Source: Pelagicoccus albus
GTDB taxonomy: Bacteria > Verrucomicrobiota > Verrucomicrobiia > Opitutales > Opitutaceae
Reading direction: 5' to 3'
Assembly (NCBI RefSeq): GCF_014230145.1
Contig: NZ_JACHVC010000013.1
Location: 558,001-622,000, forward strand
DNA length: 64,000 nt
The position numbers and the translations under genes were made by a program. Below, piece after piece: positions 32,603 through 41,434 of the stretch (the first letter of the stretch is position 1; each line of letters starts with the position of its first letter). The notes below the pieces were generated by a model. The model saw only the letters and a list, made by a program, of their open reading frames with translations. It was not told the origin of the DNA and did not search any database.

Positions 32603-35128
32603 ATGAATGACCCGCTATATAAATACTTGTGCATTAGCTCCGTTTTCCTGGCAGCTGGAGCCCTACATGCCCAAGACTCCGAAGTTGAAGAACTCGAGGA
32701 AGTCTCCTTTGAAGAGGAGGTTTCCGACCCTCTCGGAATCTTGCCGACTCGGCCTGTTGATTCCGTTTTTGGTTATGCCAAATCACAGCTAGAAATCCCA
32801 CGTTCCGTTGATATCGTCGAAGGCGATATCCTCGAGTCCTACGGCATCGACTCAGTGGGCCGTATCGCCGCGGTTGCATCTGGCGCATACACGAACAATC
32901 AGTTCGGCATCGAGGGTAACGTCGACGTGCGTAACGTGGAAGCGGAGAACTACTTCCGCGGGTTCAAGAAGCTGAAGAATCGCGGTAATTTCCGTACTCC
33001 GATCGGAGCAGCAGACCGTTTCGAACTCATCAAGGGCATTCCTCCCGTCCAATACGGAGCGGGCTCCGTTGGCGGTATCCTCAACTACTTCCCAAGAACC
33101 GCTCGTGGCGACAACACCAAGTACCAGACAGACGCCACTGGAAAGTACACCGTAACTGTGGGAACTTATGATAAGTTCCAAGTTACGGCTGAAACAGGTA
33201 TCCCTTACAAGCTAGGCGACAAAGCGGGTGGCGCGTATTTCTATCTCGAATACGAAGATTCAGGAAGCTTCTATGATTACCTAGGTAATGAAGACACCAT
33301 CTTCCAGGCCAACATCGTTCAGGATCTCACCGACACCATCACCCTGGAAACCGGCTTCATGTACGCAGACCTCAGCCAGATCCAAAATCCAGGCTGGAAC
33401 CGCGTGACTCAAGACCTGATCGACAACAAGACTTACATCACTGGAGACTTGTCTATTACAAACCTTGACCGAGATGGAAGCGGCCGCCTCGAGCCAGACG
33501 AAGTCGACGCCGGAAATGGTTTCGCTCAGTTCACAAACCGTATCCCGGGCTTGTCCGCCGATGCTGACGGCAACCTTACTGTAGGTGGCCTTCTTCTCGA
33601 CGACTGGGTAGCAGCCAATACGATCGATTCCGAAACCGGTCTTTCCATTGCGACTCTCGACATCACCGGTACGACGCAACTAAGCAACAGTGTCGGTTTC
33701 ACGGAACCCGAGGACTACGGCTATGGCGAAAACTTGACCGCCTTCTTCGACCTGAAGGGTAATCCCGGAGGTAACCTGACTTGGAAGTATCAATTTTTCT
33801 ATGACGCCTACGAAACCGCTCGTAATACCACTTACGGTTTCAACAACGACTACGATTCCGCGGTATGGGAAAACAAGCTCACTTTCGTCTACGATATGGA
33901 TGAAAAGGAGAACTTCGACGCAACCTTCGTATTCGGAGGCACCTTCCGTCACTTGGATACGTACATGCTCGCGGACTTCCTAACTGAGCCCTTCAACTAC
34001 CGCGACCTATCGCAACCGGTTACCGCTAACACACGTATCGCTATCGCGACGATTCCAGGTGGTGACAAGACTGCCATTCCAGACTACTTCGACCGTTCGG
34101 TTAACATCTACGACAATATCATCGATACCGTTTACGATGACCTCGGAGCATTCGTCACCGGCGATTTCACATTCGCCGACAGCATTCTCCTAAACGTAGG
34201 TGCGAGCATCCACGAAATCGATATCGAGTCTACCAACTACGGCTTCCTTAACCGCGTCAACGTTCTCGCCGGTACGCCAGGAGCGGAGGCGAGCGATTCG
34301 TATTCAGCGGTCAATGCCAGCTTGAGCTACCGCACAGGCATGGGACTGATTCCTTACTTCACATTTGCGAAGTCGACCTTCATCAACGACGGACAAGCTT
34401 CCGAAGTTGATGTGGGAACCATTTCCGCTGGTAGCTACTTGCAAGATTCGGACTTGATGGAGCTTGGTGTCAAAGGAAGCTTCCTCGACGATTCCCTCAC
34501 TATTAGCGTCGCGGCGTACGAGCAAAACCGTACCGAGTACAACTCGCAGTTGGCCGCTAACATCGACGAGAACACCAAGGGTGTCGAATTCAGCGCTCGT
34601 TGGGCAGCCAGCGACAATCTCTTCGCTACCTTCGCGCTGAACACTTCAAAGACTACTCGTCCGTCGGCAACCAGCCTCCTTGGTACCGGCATTCCTCTCA
34701 TCGCGGACCGCATGGGCATCACGATCGAGGAAGCCTTCGCCGCTTATGGGGGTCTTCGTTTCAACTCCTTCGGAGGTCCTCTCGTGGAGGAATTTTCAGG
34801 ATCAGGAGCGGAAGAACCAGGTCGTCCCGACCACAACTACTCGCTCTACGTGTCATACCTATCCGACTACGGTTTGAGCATAACTACCGGTCTCGAATAT
34901 ACAGCTGAGGTTGAAGCTGGTTGGACAGGCTACATCACACTCCCAGAATACTATTTGGTTAACATGTCTGTTGGATACGAGTTTACCGACAATTTCTCGG
35001 TTCGTCTCAACGTGGATAACCTCTTCGACAACCTCGACTGGTACAAGAGCCAGAACCTCTTCTTCGATACTTTGGTTCTAGCCGGTTCCGGACGTGAAGC
35101 CGCACTGACCGCGACTTATAAATTCTAA
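32603..35128 (+). CDS. TonB-dependent outer-membrane receptor with an EF-hand-like loop
   Basis: The 841-residue protein begins with a signal peptide ending near ALHAQ. A plug region follows (EIPRSVDIVEGDILESYG, RFELIKGIPPVQYGAG) and then a long beta-barrel that ends with the classic ATYKF aromatic C-terminus. Residues 289-300, DRDGSGRLEPDE, make a textbook EF-hand loop (Asp1, Asp3, Ser5, Gly6, Leu8, Glu12), sitting between barrel strands and suggesting a calcium site outside the cell. TonB receptors take up scarce or large ligands at the outer membrane. It is followed by a clear terminator, then by the binding lipoprotein and the second AtzD-like gene, so it may import the same heterocycle. 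Confidence 0.92.
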   Translation: MNDPLYKYLCISSVFLAAGALHAQDSEVEELEEVSFEEEVSDPLGILPTRPVDSVFGYAKSQLEIPRSVDIVEGDILESYGIDSVGRIAAVASGAYTNNQFGIEGNVDVRNVEAENYFRGFKKLKNRGNFRTPIGAADRFELIKGIPPVQYGAGSVGGILNYFPRTARGDNTKYQTDATGKYTVTVGTYDKFQVTAETGIPYKLGDKAGGAYFYLEYEDSGSFYDYLGNEDTIFQANIVQDLTDTITLETGFMYADLSQIQNPGWNRVTQDLIDNKTYITGDLSITNLDRDGSGRLEPDEVDAGNGFAQFTNRIPGLSADADGNLTVGGLLLDDWVAANTIDSETGLSIATLDITGTTQLSNSVGFTEPEDYGYGENLTAFFDLKGNPGGNLTWKYQFFYDAYETARNTTYGFNNDYDSAVWENKLTFVYDMDEKENFDATFVFGGTFRHLDTYMLADFLTEPFNYRDLSQPVTANTRIAIATIPGGDKTAIPDYFDRSVNIYDNIIDTVYDDLGAFVTGDFTFADSILLNVGASIHEIDIESTNYGFLNRVNVLAGTPGAEASDSYSAVNASLSYRTGMGLIPYFTFAKSTFINDGQASEVDVGTISAGSYLQDSDLMELGVKGSFLDDSLTISVAAYEQNRTEYNSQLAANIDENTKGVEFSARWAASDNLFATFALNTSKTTRPSATSLLGTGIPLIADRMGITIEEAFAAYGGLRFNSFGGPLVEEFSGSGAEEPGRPDHNYSLYVSYLSDYGLSITTGLEYTAEVEAGWTGYITLPEYYLVNMSVGYEFTDNFSVRLNVDNLFDNLDWYKSQNLFFDTLVLAGSGREAALTATYKF

Positions 35129-35150
35129 TTACGTGCAATAATTAAATCAG

Positions 35151-35179
35151 CGCCTCTCCACCCGGAGAGGCGTTTTTTT
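35151..35179 (+). terminator. intrinsic terminator after the TonB receptor
   Basis: The perfect stem CGCCTCTCC / GGAGAGGCG with a 4-base loop is followed directly by a run of seven T. It lies 22 bases after the receptor stop and separates it from the next operon. Confidence 0.93.
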
Positions 35180-35246
35180 GTGCCCACATTTCAACTCCTC
35201 CTTTCGGCAATACGTTCGGCATAAAACGTGCAAGCCCCTCCTCCCA

Positions 35247-36404
35247 ATGATTAGAAAACCGATACCCGCCGCAATTGCTCTGGTCGCCATCGGGCTCTTG
35301 GCTGGATGCGGCCAAAACCCAGATTCACCCGAAGAAAACAAGGGAAAGAACGCGGCCTTTTTGGTAGAACCCCAATACCCCTCGATCGAAGATGCGTTAG
35401 TCGACGTTAAGGAAGTCCTAAAGCCAACGACCTATCTCAACAACGATTTCACCGGGAAATCCTTCGATCCTGTACCAGCTGACGCGCCGCTCGAACCGCT
35501 GACGGTCGGCTTGTCATGGATCGCCAACGACCAATTTGCCGCCTACTACATTGCCCAGAGCAAAGGCTACTTTCGCGACGCGGGATTCGAGGTAGAACTC
35601 ATCCCCGGCGGACCCGGCAAAAACCCGATCGGCTTGCTTGTGGCCGGACAGATTGACTTCGTTTCATCCTCAAATGGAAGCGCTCTTATTCGCCTTCAGC
35701 ACAGTCGCACCGGAGGAGATGCGATCGCAGTCGGAGCTCTGTTTCGAAAATATCCTTACGCCTGGGTCGGCCTCGATCCGAAAACTCCATCCGATCAAAG
35801 ATCGGAAAGGAAAATTACAGCGGAAGACTTTCGCGGCCAACGAATTGGAGCGGAACCGGGGTCAGAGTACCTAACCGCTTTCACCCTTGAACAGATGGGC
35901 GTTTCGCCAGACGAAGTAGAAATCAAAAGAACCTCTACCGCCATCGAACCACTGCTCGAAGGCGCCTTCGAATTCATGACCTGTTGGATGGATAATATGC
36001 CCCGTATGCTGGAAGCTCGCGGCCACAAGAACTGGTTTGTCTGGGAGTTCGCAGAGCATGGTTGGGCTGATTTTGGTAATGTAATTATGACTACACGCTC
36101 CACTGTCGAAAACGAACCGGAGAAGATTTCCCGCTATCTCTGGGCCCTTTCGCGAGCGGTCGAGTTCATCATAGAAAATCCGGAAGAGTCGGCCGAGATC
36201 GTGAAAGCGGCTATTCCCGAAACGAGTCTGACCTTGGAACTGATCGGCAAACGCCTCGCTTATCAGAGCGATCTTTCCCTCCCCGTCGGTGACGCTCCCA
36301 TGCTCAGCATCGACCCGGAAACCTGGGAACGTACCGCCGCCATCCTCCTCTACTACGGCGTCATCGAAAAGATGCCTCCCCAACTTCAAACGACGAGCGA
36401 ATGA
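35247..36404 (+). CDS. NMT1/THI5-like substrate-binding lipoprotein (group A, copy 2)
   Basis: The 385-residue protein has a lipoprotein signal peptide with LLAGC as lipobox. The mature part shows the group A pattern: PTTYLNNDF in the linker, LTVGLSWIANDQFAAYY, YFRDAGFEVEL, GGPGKNPIGLLVAGQIDF, PSDQRSERKITAEDF. The start at the ATG at 35247 gives a normal signal peptide; an earlier frame at 35178 lacks one. Its stop overlaps the AtzD-like gene start by ATGA, so binding protein and ring-opening hydrolase are made together. No permease or ATPase is part of this operon, so a distant core must be shared. Confidence 0.88.
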   Translation: MIRKPIPAAIALVAIGLLAGCGQNPDSPEENKGKNAAFLVEPQYPSIEDALVDVKEVLKPTTYLNNDFTGKSFDPVPADAPLEPLTVGLSWIANDQFAAYYIAQSKGYFRDAGFEVELIPGGPGKNPIGLLVAGQIDFVSSSNGSALIRLQHSRTGGDAIAVGALFRKYPYAWVGLDPKTPSDQRSERKITAEDFRGQRIGAEPGSEYLTAFTLEQMGVSPDEVEIKRTSTAIEPLLEGAFEFMTCWMDNMPRMLEARGHKNWFVWEFAEHGWADFGNVIMTTRSTVENEPEKISRYLWALSRAVEFIIENPEESAEIVKAAIPETSLTLELIGKRLAYQSDLSLPVGDAPMLSIDPETWERTAAILLYYGVIEKMPPQLQTTSE

Positions 36405-37492
36405 AGCAATACCCCACCGCCAAAGCTACCCGGCTGACCATGAAACATCCGGGCGATCTGTCCGCTCTGGATCAGGAAATCATCGAAGGACGAATCAAGT
36501 CAGCGGACATCGTCGCCATCATTGGTAAGACCGAGGGGAACGGAGGAGTAAATGACTTTACCCGCGGCTACTTCACTCAGTCCTTGATGTTGCTGCTTTC
36601 AAAATACCTCGACGCCACGATCGAGGAACTCGCGGAGAAAATCCCCTGCGTGCTTTCCGGCGGAACCGAAGGTGTACTCAGCCCGCACTACGTCGTCTTG
36701 ACCCGCTCGCAAACCGAGATACCTCCCGCAAGCGGAGATAAAGCGCTCGCTTTGGGAGTCGCCATGACTCGCCCCATCGAAGCCTGGGAGATTGGAACGG
36801 AAACTCATTGGAAGCTCACTTTAGAGGCAGTGAAGAGAGCGATGGAGGACGCGCAGATTTCCAATCCCGACGATGTCTCCTTCGTGCAACTGAAGTGCCC
36901 CTGCTTCACCGTAGCCGCCGCAAAACAAGCAGTCGCAGCGGGCAAAAGCCTTTGCTCAGGAGATCCGAATCGGGCCATGGCCCTTTCACGTGTCGCTGGA
37001 GCTTGGGGAGTCGCCCTCGCTCTGGGCGAGTTGTCGGAGGATCAACTGTCTGCAGAAGCGATGTTGAGCGACTACAGCCTTTTCTCCAATCGTGCTAGCG
37101 TGTCGTCCGGAGTGGAGGTGTCCGCAGTCGAAGTCATTGTGTTGGGGAACAGTCCTGATTGGAGCGGCCACTACCAAATCGATGCCACCTCCATGGTTGA
37201 CGCGCTCGATCTGGATGCAGTTCTGAAACTCCGGGAGACTAGCAAGGCTCAAACAAGCGAGGTCTGTGGAGTGCTAGTGAAATGCGAACCGGATCGTCGC
37301 GGCCAAGTGCGCGGATTTCGCCATACCATGTTGGACGACACCGACATAAACGCCCAACGCCACATACGCGGAGCCTTGGGCGGTTTAGTGGCCAGCGTTT
37401 TTGGAGATGGACGGATTTTCGTCTCAGGGGGAGCTGAGCACCAAGGACCGGATGGCGGCGGATTGGTAGCCGTGATTACGAAAAGGCCTTGA
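36401..37492 (+). CDS. AtzD/barbiturase-family ring-opening amidohydrolase, copy 2
   Basis: The 363-residue paralogue of the gene at 9403 keeps all three Lys-Ser pairs: Lys43 with Ser86, Lys165 with Ser235 or Ser236, Lys294 with Ser342. It keeps KTEGNGGVNDFTRGY and RHTMLDDTD. It differs in the metal-binding loop (HQGPDGGGLVA rather than HQGPPGGGPVA) and in the SRGAS segment (SRVAGAWG here). Copy 1 and copy 2 probably open related but different rings. The start overlaps the binding protein by ATGA, and an amidase follows 33 bases later. Cyanurate versus barbiturate preference is not decidable here. Confidence 0.92.
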   Translation: MKQYPTAKATRLTMKHPGDLSALDQEIIEGRIKSADIVAIIGKTEGNGGVNDFTRGYFTQSLMLLLSKYLDATIEELAEKIPCVLSGGTEGVLSPHYVVLTRSQTEIPPASGDKALALGVAMTRPIEAWEIGTETHWKLTLEAVKRAMEDAQISNPDDVSFVQLKCPCFTVAAAKQAVAAGKSLCSGDPNRAMALSRVAGAWGVALALGELSEDQLSAEAMLSDYSLFSNRASVSSGVEVSAVEVIVLGNSPDWSGHYQIDATSMVDALDLDAVLKLRETSKAQTSEVCGVLVKCEPDRRGQVRGFRHTMLDDTDINAQRHIRGALGGLVASVFGDGRIFVSGGAEHQGPDGGGLVAVITKRP

Positions 37493-37525
37493 GCTTGTGC
37501 CACCGTCGGCTCTCAATTCCTCCCA

Positions 37526-38938
37526 GTGCAAGCCAACGAAATCCCACTTTTAAGCGCCACGGAACTGGCCGCTCTAGTCCGCCAAAAACAAGTTTCCGCC
37601 AGCGAAGTCGTTGCCGCCTATCTGCAGCGTATCGAAAAGTTGAATCCTTCGGTCAACGCGTATTGCACCGTCGCCGCAGACCACGCAGTGAGCGCGGCTA
37701 AAGAATTGGACAACAAGTCGACGCCCGTCGGCCCCCTCCATGGTGTTCCGGTCGCCATCAAGGATGTCACGCCCACTGCAAAAATCTTAACCACCTACGG
37801 TTCCCCCCTCTATCGGAACAACGTCCCGCAGCAAGACGACCTGGTGGTCGCTCGCCTAAAGGCGGCAGGCGCCATAATCCTCGGAAAAACCAACACCTCG
37901 GAGTTTGCGGCCGGAGCCCACGCCACCAACCCACTCTTCGGACCAACACGCAATCCGTGGAATACCGAACTCACTGCGGGCGGATCCACAGGTGGCGGTG
38001 CAGCCGCTTTGACCGCCCGCTTGTCTCCTCTGGCCGAGGGCTCAGACATGGGCGGATCCCTTCGCATCCCTGCATCGTTTTGCGGAGTGCTTGGTTTGCG
38101 ACCCACCATTGGCCTCGTTCCAACCGTGGAAAGCGCTTCGCCTTGGGATGTGATTCGCACACAAGGCCCCATGGCCCGCAACGCGAAAGACGTCGCCCTC
38201 ATGCTGGATTCGATATCTGGATACAGCAGCCACTCGCCCATTTCGGCCAACAAGCCTGCGGCGTCCTTTCTTTCTGTTTTGGACGATTTCGCGGCGGCCC
38301 CAAAGCCTATGCGATTCGCTTGGTGTCCGAGCATCAGCGGTCTGGAGGTTGACGCGGAAATCGCCTCGCTCATCGAAGAAAAGGTAAAATCCCTCGCGAA
38401 AGCGGGACACATCGTCGAAGAAATCGAGCTGGATCTTAGCGACGGACGAGATGCCTTTTTGGCTCTGCGTGGACAGTTCATGATGAATCATCATCTGGAC
38501 AAACTGGATAAGTTGGATCAGCTCGGCCCCAACCTACGCGGAAACATAGAGCAAGGCCTTAAGGTTACCTCTCTGGACTTGGCAAAAGCGGAGAAAAAGC
38601 GCGGTGAAATCTACGCTCGCGTGCAAGCGATTTGGAAAAACTTCGACCTGCTCCTCACTCCTTGCATGCCGATCGAGCCGTTTCCAGTTGAACAGAATTA
38701 CCCTGAGACCATTAACGGCAAACCGATGCAGTCATACATCGATTGGGTAGCCCAAACCTTTCTTCTCACGCTACTAAGCGGTCCCGCTGCTTCCGCCCCT
38801 GTCGGGCTCACCAAGCGTGGTCTTCCGGTAGGACTTCAAATCGCGGGACCTCGCTGGGAAGACGCTCGCGTATTGGCCGGCGCCCAAATTTTGGAGACAG
38901 TCCTGCCAGAGCTTCCCTTGCCGCCGGCAGCCCAGTAA
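37526..38938 (+). CDS. amidase-signature enzyme (copy 3)
   Basis: The 470-residue amidase starts from a GTG. It has the Lys in VAIKDVTPTAKI, GGSTGGGAAAL with the cis-Ser kept and the next Ser replaced by Thr, and the nucleophile region EGSDMGGSLRIPASF. The site is intact. It is the third gene of the binding protein - AtzD-like - amidase operon, so it probably hydrolyses the amide released by ring opening. Unlike the copy at 10476 it has no AtzG-like small subunit next to it. Its best-known relatives are Asp/Glu-tRNA-type and general amidases; none can be named as its function. Confidence 0.88.
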   Translation: MQANEIPLLSATELAALVRQKQVSASEVVAAYLQRIEKLNPSVNAYCTVAADHAVSAAKELDNKSTPVGPLHGVPVAIKDVTPTAKILTTYGSPLYRNNVPQQDDLVVARLKAAGAIILGKTNTSEFAAGAHATNPLFGPTRNPWNTELTAGGSTGGGAAALTARLSPLAEGSDMGGSLRIPASFCGVLGLRPTIGLVPTVESASPWDVIRTQGPMARNAKDVALMLDSISGYSSHSPISANKPAASFLSVLDDFAAAPKPMRFAWCPSISGLEVDAEIASLIEEKVKSLAKAGHIVEEIELDLSDGRDAFLALRGQFMMNHHLDKLDKLDQLGPNLRGNIEQGLKVTSLDLAKAEKKRGEIYARVQAIWKNFDLLLTPCMPIEPFPVEQNYPETINGKPMQSYIDWVAQTFLLTLLSGPAASAPVGLTKRGLPVGLQIAGPRWEDARVLAGAQILETVLPELPLPPAAQ

Positions 38939-38951
38939 GCGATTCAAACGA

Positions 38952-40166
38952 TTAGGCCGGAGTCACGATCCGTCCTTTTCGAATCACCGTAAGCGGCTCG
39001 TGAAAACGCAAGGCCTCGCGGGCAGTGTCTCCCTTGACCAATACGAGGTTCGCTTCATTGCCCTCCTCTATGCCGTAAGCCTTCAGCCCCATGGCTTTAG
39101 CCGCTCTGGAGGTAACCATTTCCAAAAGTTTATCCCCTTCCTCGCGGCGGGTTAACATCCACGCGTGGGCAGCCAGAAAAGCGACTTCCAACATATTGTT
39201 TCGCCCAAAGGGATAGTAGGCATCAGTCACATCATCCTGCCCCAAGCAAATATCCACACCAGAGGCTTCCAGCTCCCTCGGGTCGGCATGCATGGGCCCT
39301 GTGTGCGGATTGCTAACCAATCCAACTCCTGCGTCTCGCATTAACGGATACAATACCTCTTCTTTGTAATCGCTGGGATAGACATTCAGTGCACGACAAT
39401 GATGAGCCAGACAACGCCCTTGCCAACCGGTTTCGATCGCCTTGCGACACATCATCTCCAGAGTTCGAAGATCAGGTTTTCCGGCATCGTCCAACAACAT
39501 GGAAACCGGAGCATCGTACTTGAGGGCAAGACGGAATATCTCGTCGACATGCGCTTGCTGGGCAGCACTCCCATCCTCGATCCATGGGATTCCGCCAACC
39601 ACATCAGCCCCCAGCTGCATCGCTTCTTCCATTAGTGCGGTGGCTTCGGGCTCCCGTACAATTCCATCCTGGGCGAAGGCGACGACTTGCAGCTCGAGTC
39701 GGTCAGCAAAGAGTTCCTTGGCTTTGAGTACTGCCTTCAGTCCGGTCAGACCGGCTTTACCATCCACGTCTGCAAAGACGCGCAAAAACAGGTTTCCATA
39801 ACGCTCGGCCCACTCGAGAGCTCGCGTAATCTGAGGCAACAAGACCTCCTCGCTATAGTGGGCTTTCACCCGAGCGGCGAGATCGATCGCTTCACCGGCG
39901 TTCTCCATACCGGGAGCATGATAGGCATCGATAGCCGCGTCATCCACCCAATCGAGAGTGAAGACTTTGCAGAGATGGAAATGCGCGTTTACGAAAGCGG
40001 GCAAAACGAGCTGCCCCTTGGCCTCAATCATTTCGGAAGCCTCGCAATTCTCGAGCTTTCCGATGGCTGAGATTTTGCCTGCTTTTATCCCGATATCTGT
40101 CGTGCCATCGAAACCTAGTAAGCGTGCTTCTCGTACTAAAAGATCGTATCTATTTTCTAAACACAT
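38952..40166 (-). CDS. CodA-like amidohydrolase (cytosine deaminase family) with altered active site
   Basis: The 404-residue protein matches the cytosine deaminase/AtzC subgroup: FVNAHFHLCK with HxH (His62, His64), GGIPWIEDG, CLAHHCRALN with His255 or His256, and GQDDVTDAYYPFGRNNML with Asp311, equivalent to the well-known HDDVxDPWYPLG. The segment that should read H-x-D-E is Leu224-Leu-Asp-Asp227, so one metal ligand and the acid-base Glu are changed. It may deaminate or hydrolyse an atypical substituted ring. It is convergent with the amidase gene at 37526, and it follows the binding protein at 40179 in the leftward direction with 12 bases between them. Confidence 0.84.
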   Translation of the reverse strand: MCLENRYDLLVREARLLGFDGTTDIGIKAGKISAIGKLENCEASEMIEAKGQLVLPAFVNAHFHLCKVFTLDWVDDAAIDAYHAPGMENAGEAIDLAARVKAHYSEEVLLPQITRALEWAERYGNLFLRVFADVDGKAGLTGLKAVLKAKELFADRLELQVVAFAQDGIVREPEATALMEEAMQLGADVVGGIPWIEDGSAAQQAHVDEIFRLALKYDAPVSMLLDDAGKPDLRTLEMMCRKAIETGWQGRCLAHHCRALNVYPSDYKEEVLYPLMRDAGVGLVSNPHTGPMHADPRELEASGVDICLGQDDVTDAYYPFGRNNMLEVAFLAAHAWMLTRREEGDKLLEMVTSRAAKAMGLKAYGIEEGNEANLVLVKGDTAREALRFHEPLTVIRKGRIVTPA

Positions 40167-40178
40167 TCGGAGATTCGA

Positions 40179-41333
40179 TCAAAATTCTATTTGCTCGTAG
40201 GTATAGAGTTGGGATGCAATTCTGTCCCAGGTATCAAGCGGCGCATACAAGATAGGCATGCCGGGACTCGCTTCGATCATGGAACGCTGCAGGTCGAAAC
40301 GTCGAAGGATTTGCTCGATCGTTAATTGGGTCGTCGTGCTGTAGCCCTTGGTTATCTCCGCCGCCTGTTTCGGATCATCGAGCATCAATTGAACTGCTCG
40401 TCCCACTGCTCGCAGATATCGCCGCAAAACAGGTCCCTGCGTTTCAGCCATTTCTCGACTCACTGTGTGCACGTTGGCGAAATCGGTCAGTCCATAGTCG
40501 CTAAAACGAAATGCGGTCCAATTCTTGAAGCCTTGCCCTTCGATCAGGCGCGGCTGGTTCTCGTACATGGCCGCATAAAAATCGATCGTTCCGACCACGA
40601 GAAGATCCGGCGTAAATCCCGCCCGCGTGAACTTCACCTTGTCCTTCAGGTAAGGAAAATTCTCCAAGAAAAACGTCATTGCCATATCGGCGCCTTCTTG
40701 GATCCCCACTGTTGCTCCGTAGAAGTCTGCGGGCGTCAGGACCTTGTCCGACCGCTGCTCCTTGGGAGTATCCTCATCCATAGCCAACCAAGAGTAACCA
40801 CTCCCTCGGTTCATGGCGGCGATGGCTACGACGTCCGCACCGGTGGCGCTCGCGGCCAAACGGACGATCGCGTTCCCACTGGAGGAAATCGCAATATCGA
40901 CCGAGCCTCCAGCTAAGAGAGCCAAAGGATTTCTTCCTGGTCCTCCCTCTCTCAAATCCACGATGAGTCCCTCATCCTCGAAATAGCCAAGCGCTTGCGC
41001 GATGTAGAGCGGAGCATGCTGGTCGTTAAAAATCCATGGCAAGCCGACCGTTAGCTCGTAGCTTGGACCCTTCTCCTCTGGAGCCGAGTAATCGCCATCC
41101 TCCGGCAAAAAGCTCATGTCGACGTAACGCTCCGCCGGCAAAGATTCCCGAATAACTTTCAGGTTTTCGCTGTAAGTCTTTTCGACTTCGGAATTAATGG
41201 CAAAGGACTCCGGAAGGTCCTCCGGAACCTCCAATTCCTTCTCGCCTTGGCCGCAACTGGAAAGAAAACAAGCGGCGAGCAAGCTGGTGCTAAACGTCAA
41301 AACGGGGCGACACAAATTTCGCATAAACGGCAT
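40179..41333 (-). CDS. NMT1/THI5-like substrate-binding lipoprotein (group A, copy 3)
   Basis: The 384-residue lipoprotein has a hydrophobic signal with a lipobox ending in SSC. The linker (AERYVDMSFLPED) and core (LTVGLPWIFNDQHAPLYIAQ, YFEDEGLIVDL, GGPGRNPLALLAGGSVDIA, PKEQRSDKVLTPADF) are group A. It leads a leftward pair with the CodA-like gene, which starts 12 bases later, and is divergent from the P450 pair across 101 bases. Its ligand may be an amino-oxo ring handled by that deaminase (inference). Two in-frame ATGs at 41333 and 41324 could be starts. Confidence 0.88.
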   Translation of the reverse strand: MPFMRNLCRPVLTFSTSLLAACFLSSCGQGEKELEVPEDLPESFAINSEVEKTYSENLKVIRESLPAERYVDMSFLPEDGDYSAPEEKGPSYELTVGLPWIFNDQHAPLYIAQALGYFEDEGLIVDLREGGPGRNPLALLAGGSVDIAISSSGNAIVRLAASATGADVVAIAAMNRGSGYSWLAMDEDTPKEQRSDKVLTPADFYGATVGIQEGADMAMTFFLENFPYLKDKVKFTRAGFTPDLLVVGTIDFYAAMYENQPRLIEGQGFKNWTAFRFSDYGLTDFANVHTVSREMAETQGPVLRRYLRAVGRAVQLMLDDPKQAAEITKGYSTTTQLTIEQILRRFDLQRSMIEASPGMPILYAPLDTWDRIASQLYTYEQIEF

Positions 41334-41434
41334 TCAGCTAAAGGCAGGCCAATTTCATCCAGTCGGAAGAAAAATGGGTATCGAATATGCTGAAGCCCGC
41401 TTGCCCATCCGCTTAGAACGTCAAAAGCCTGACA

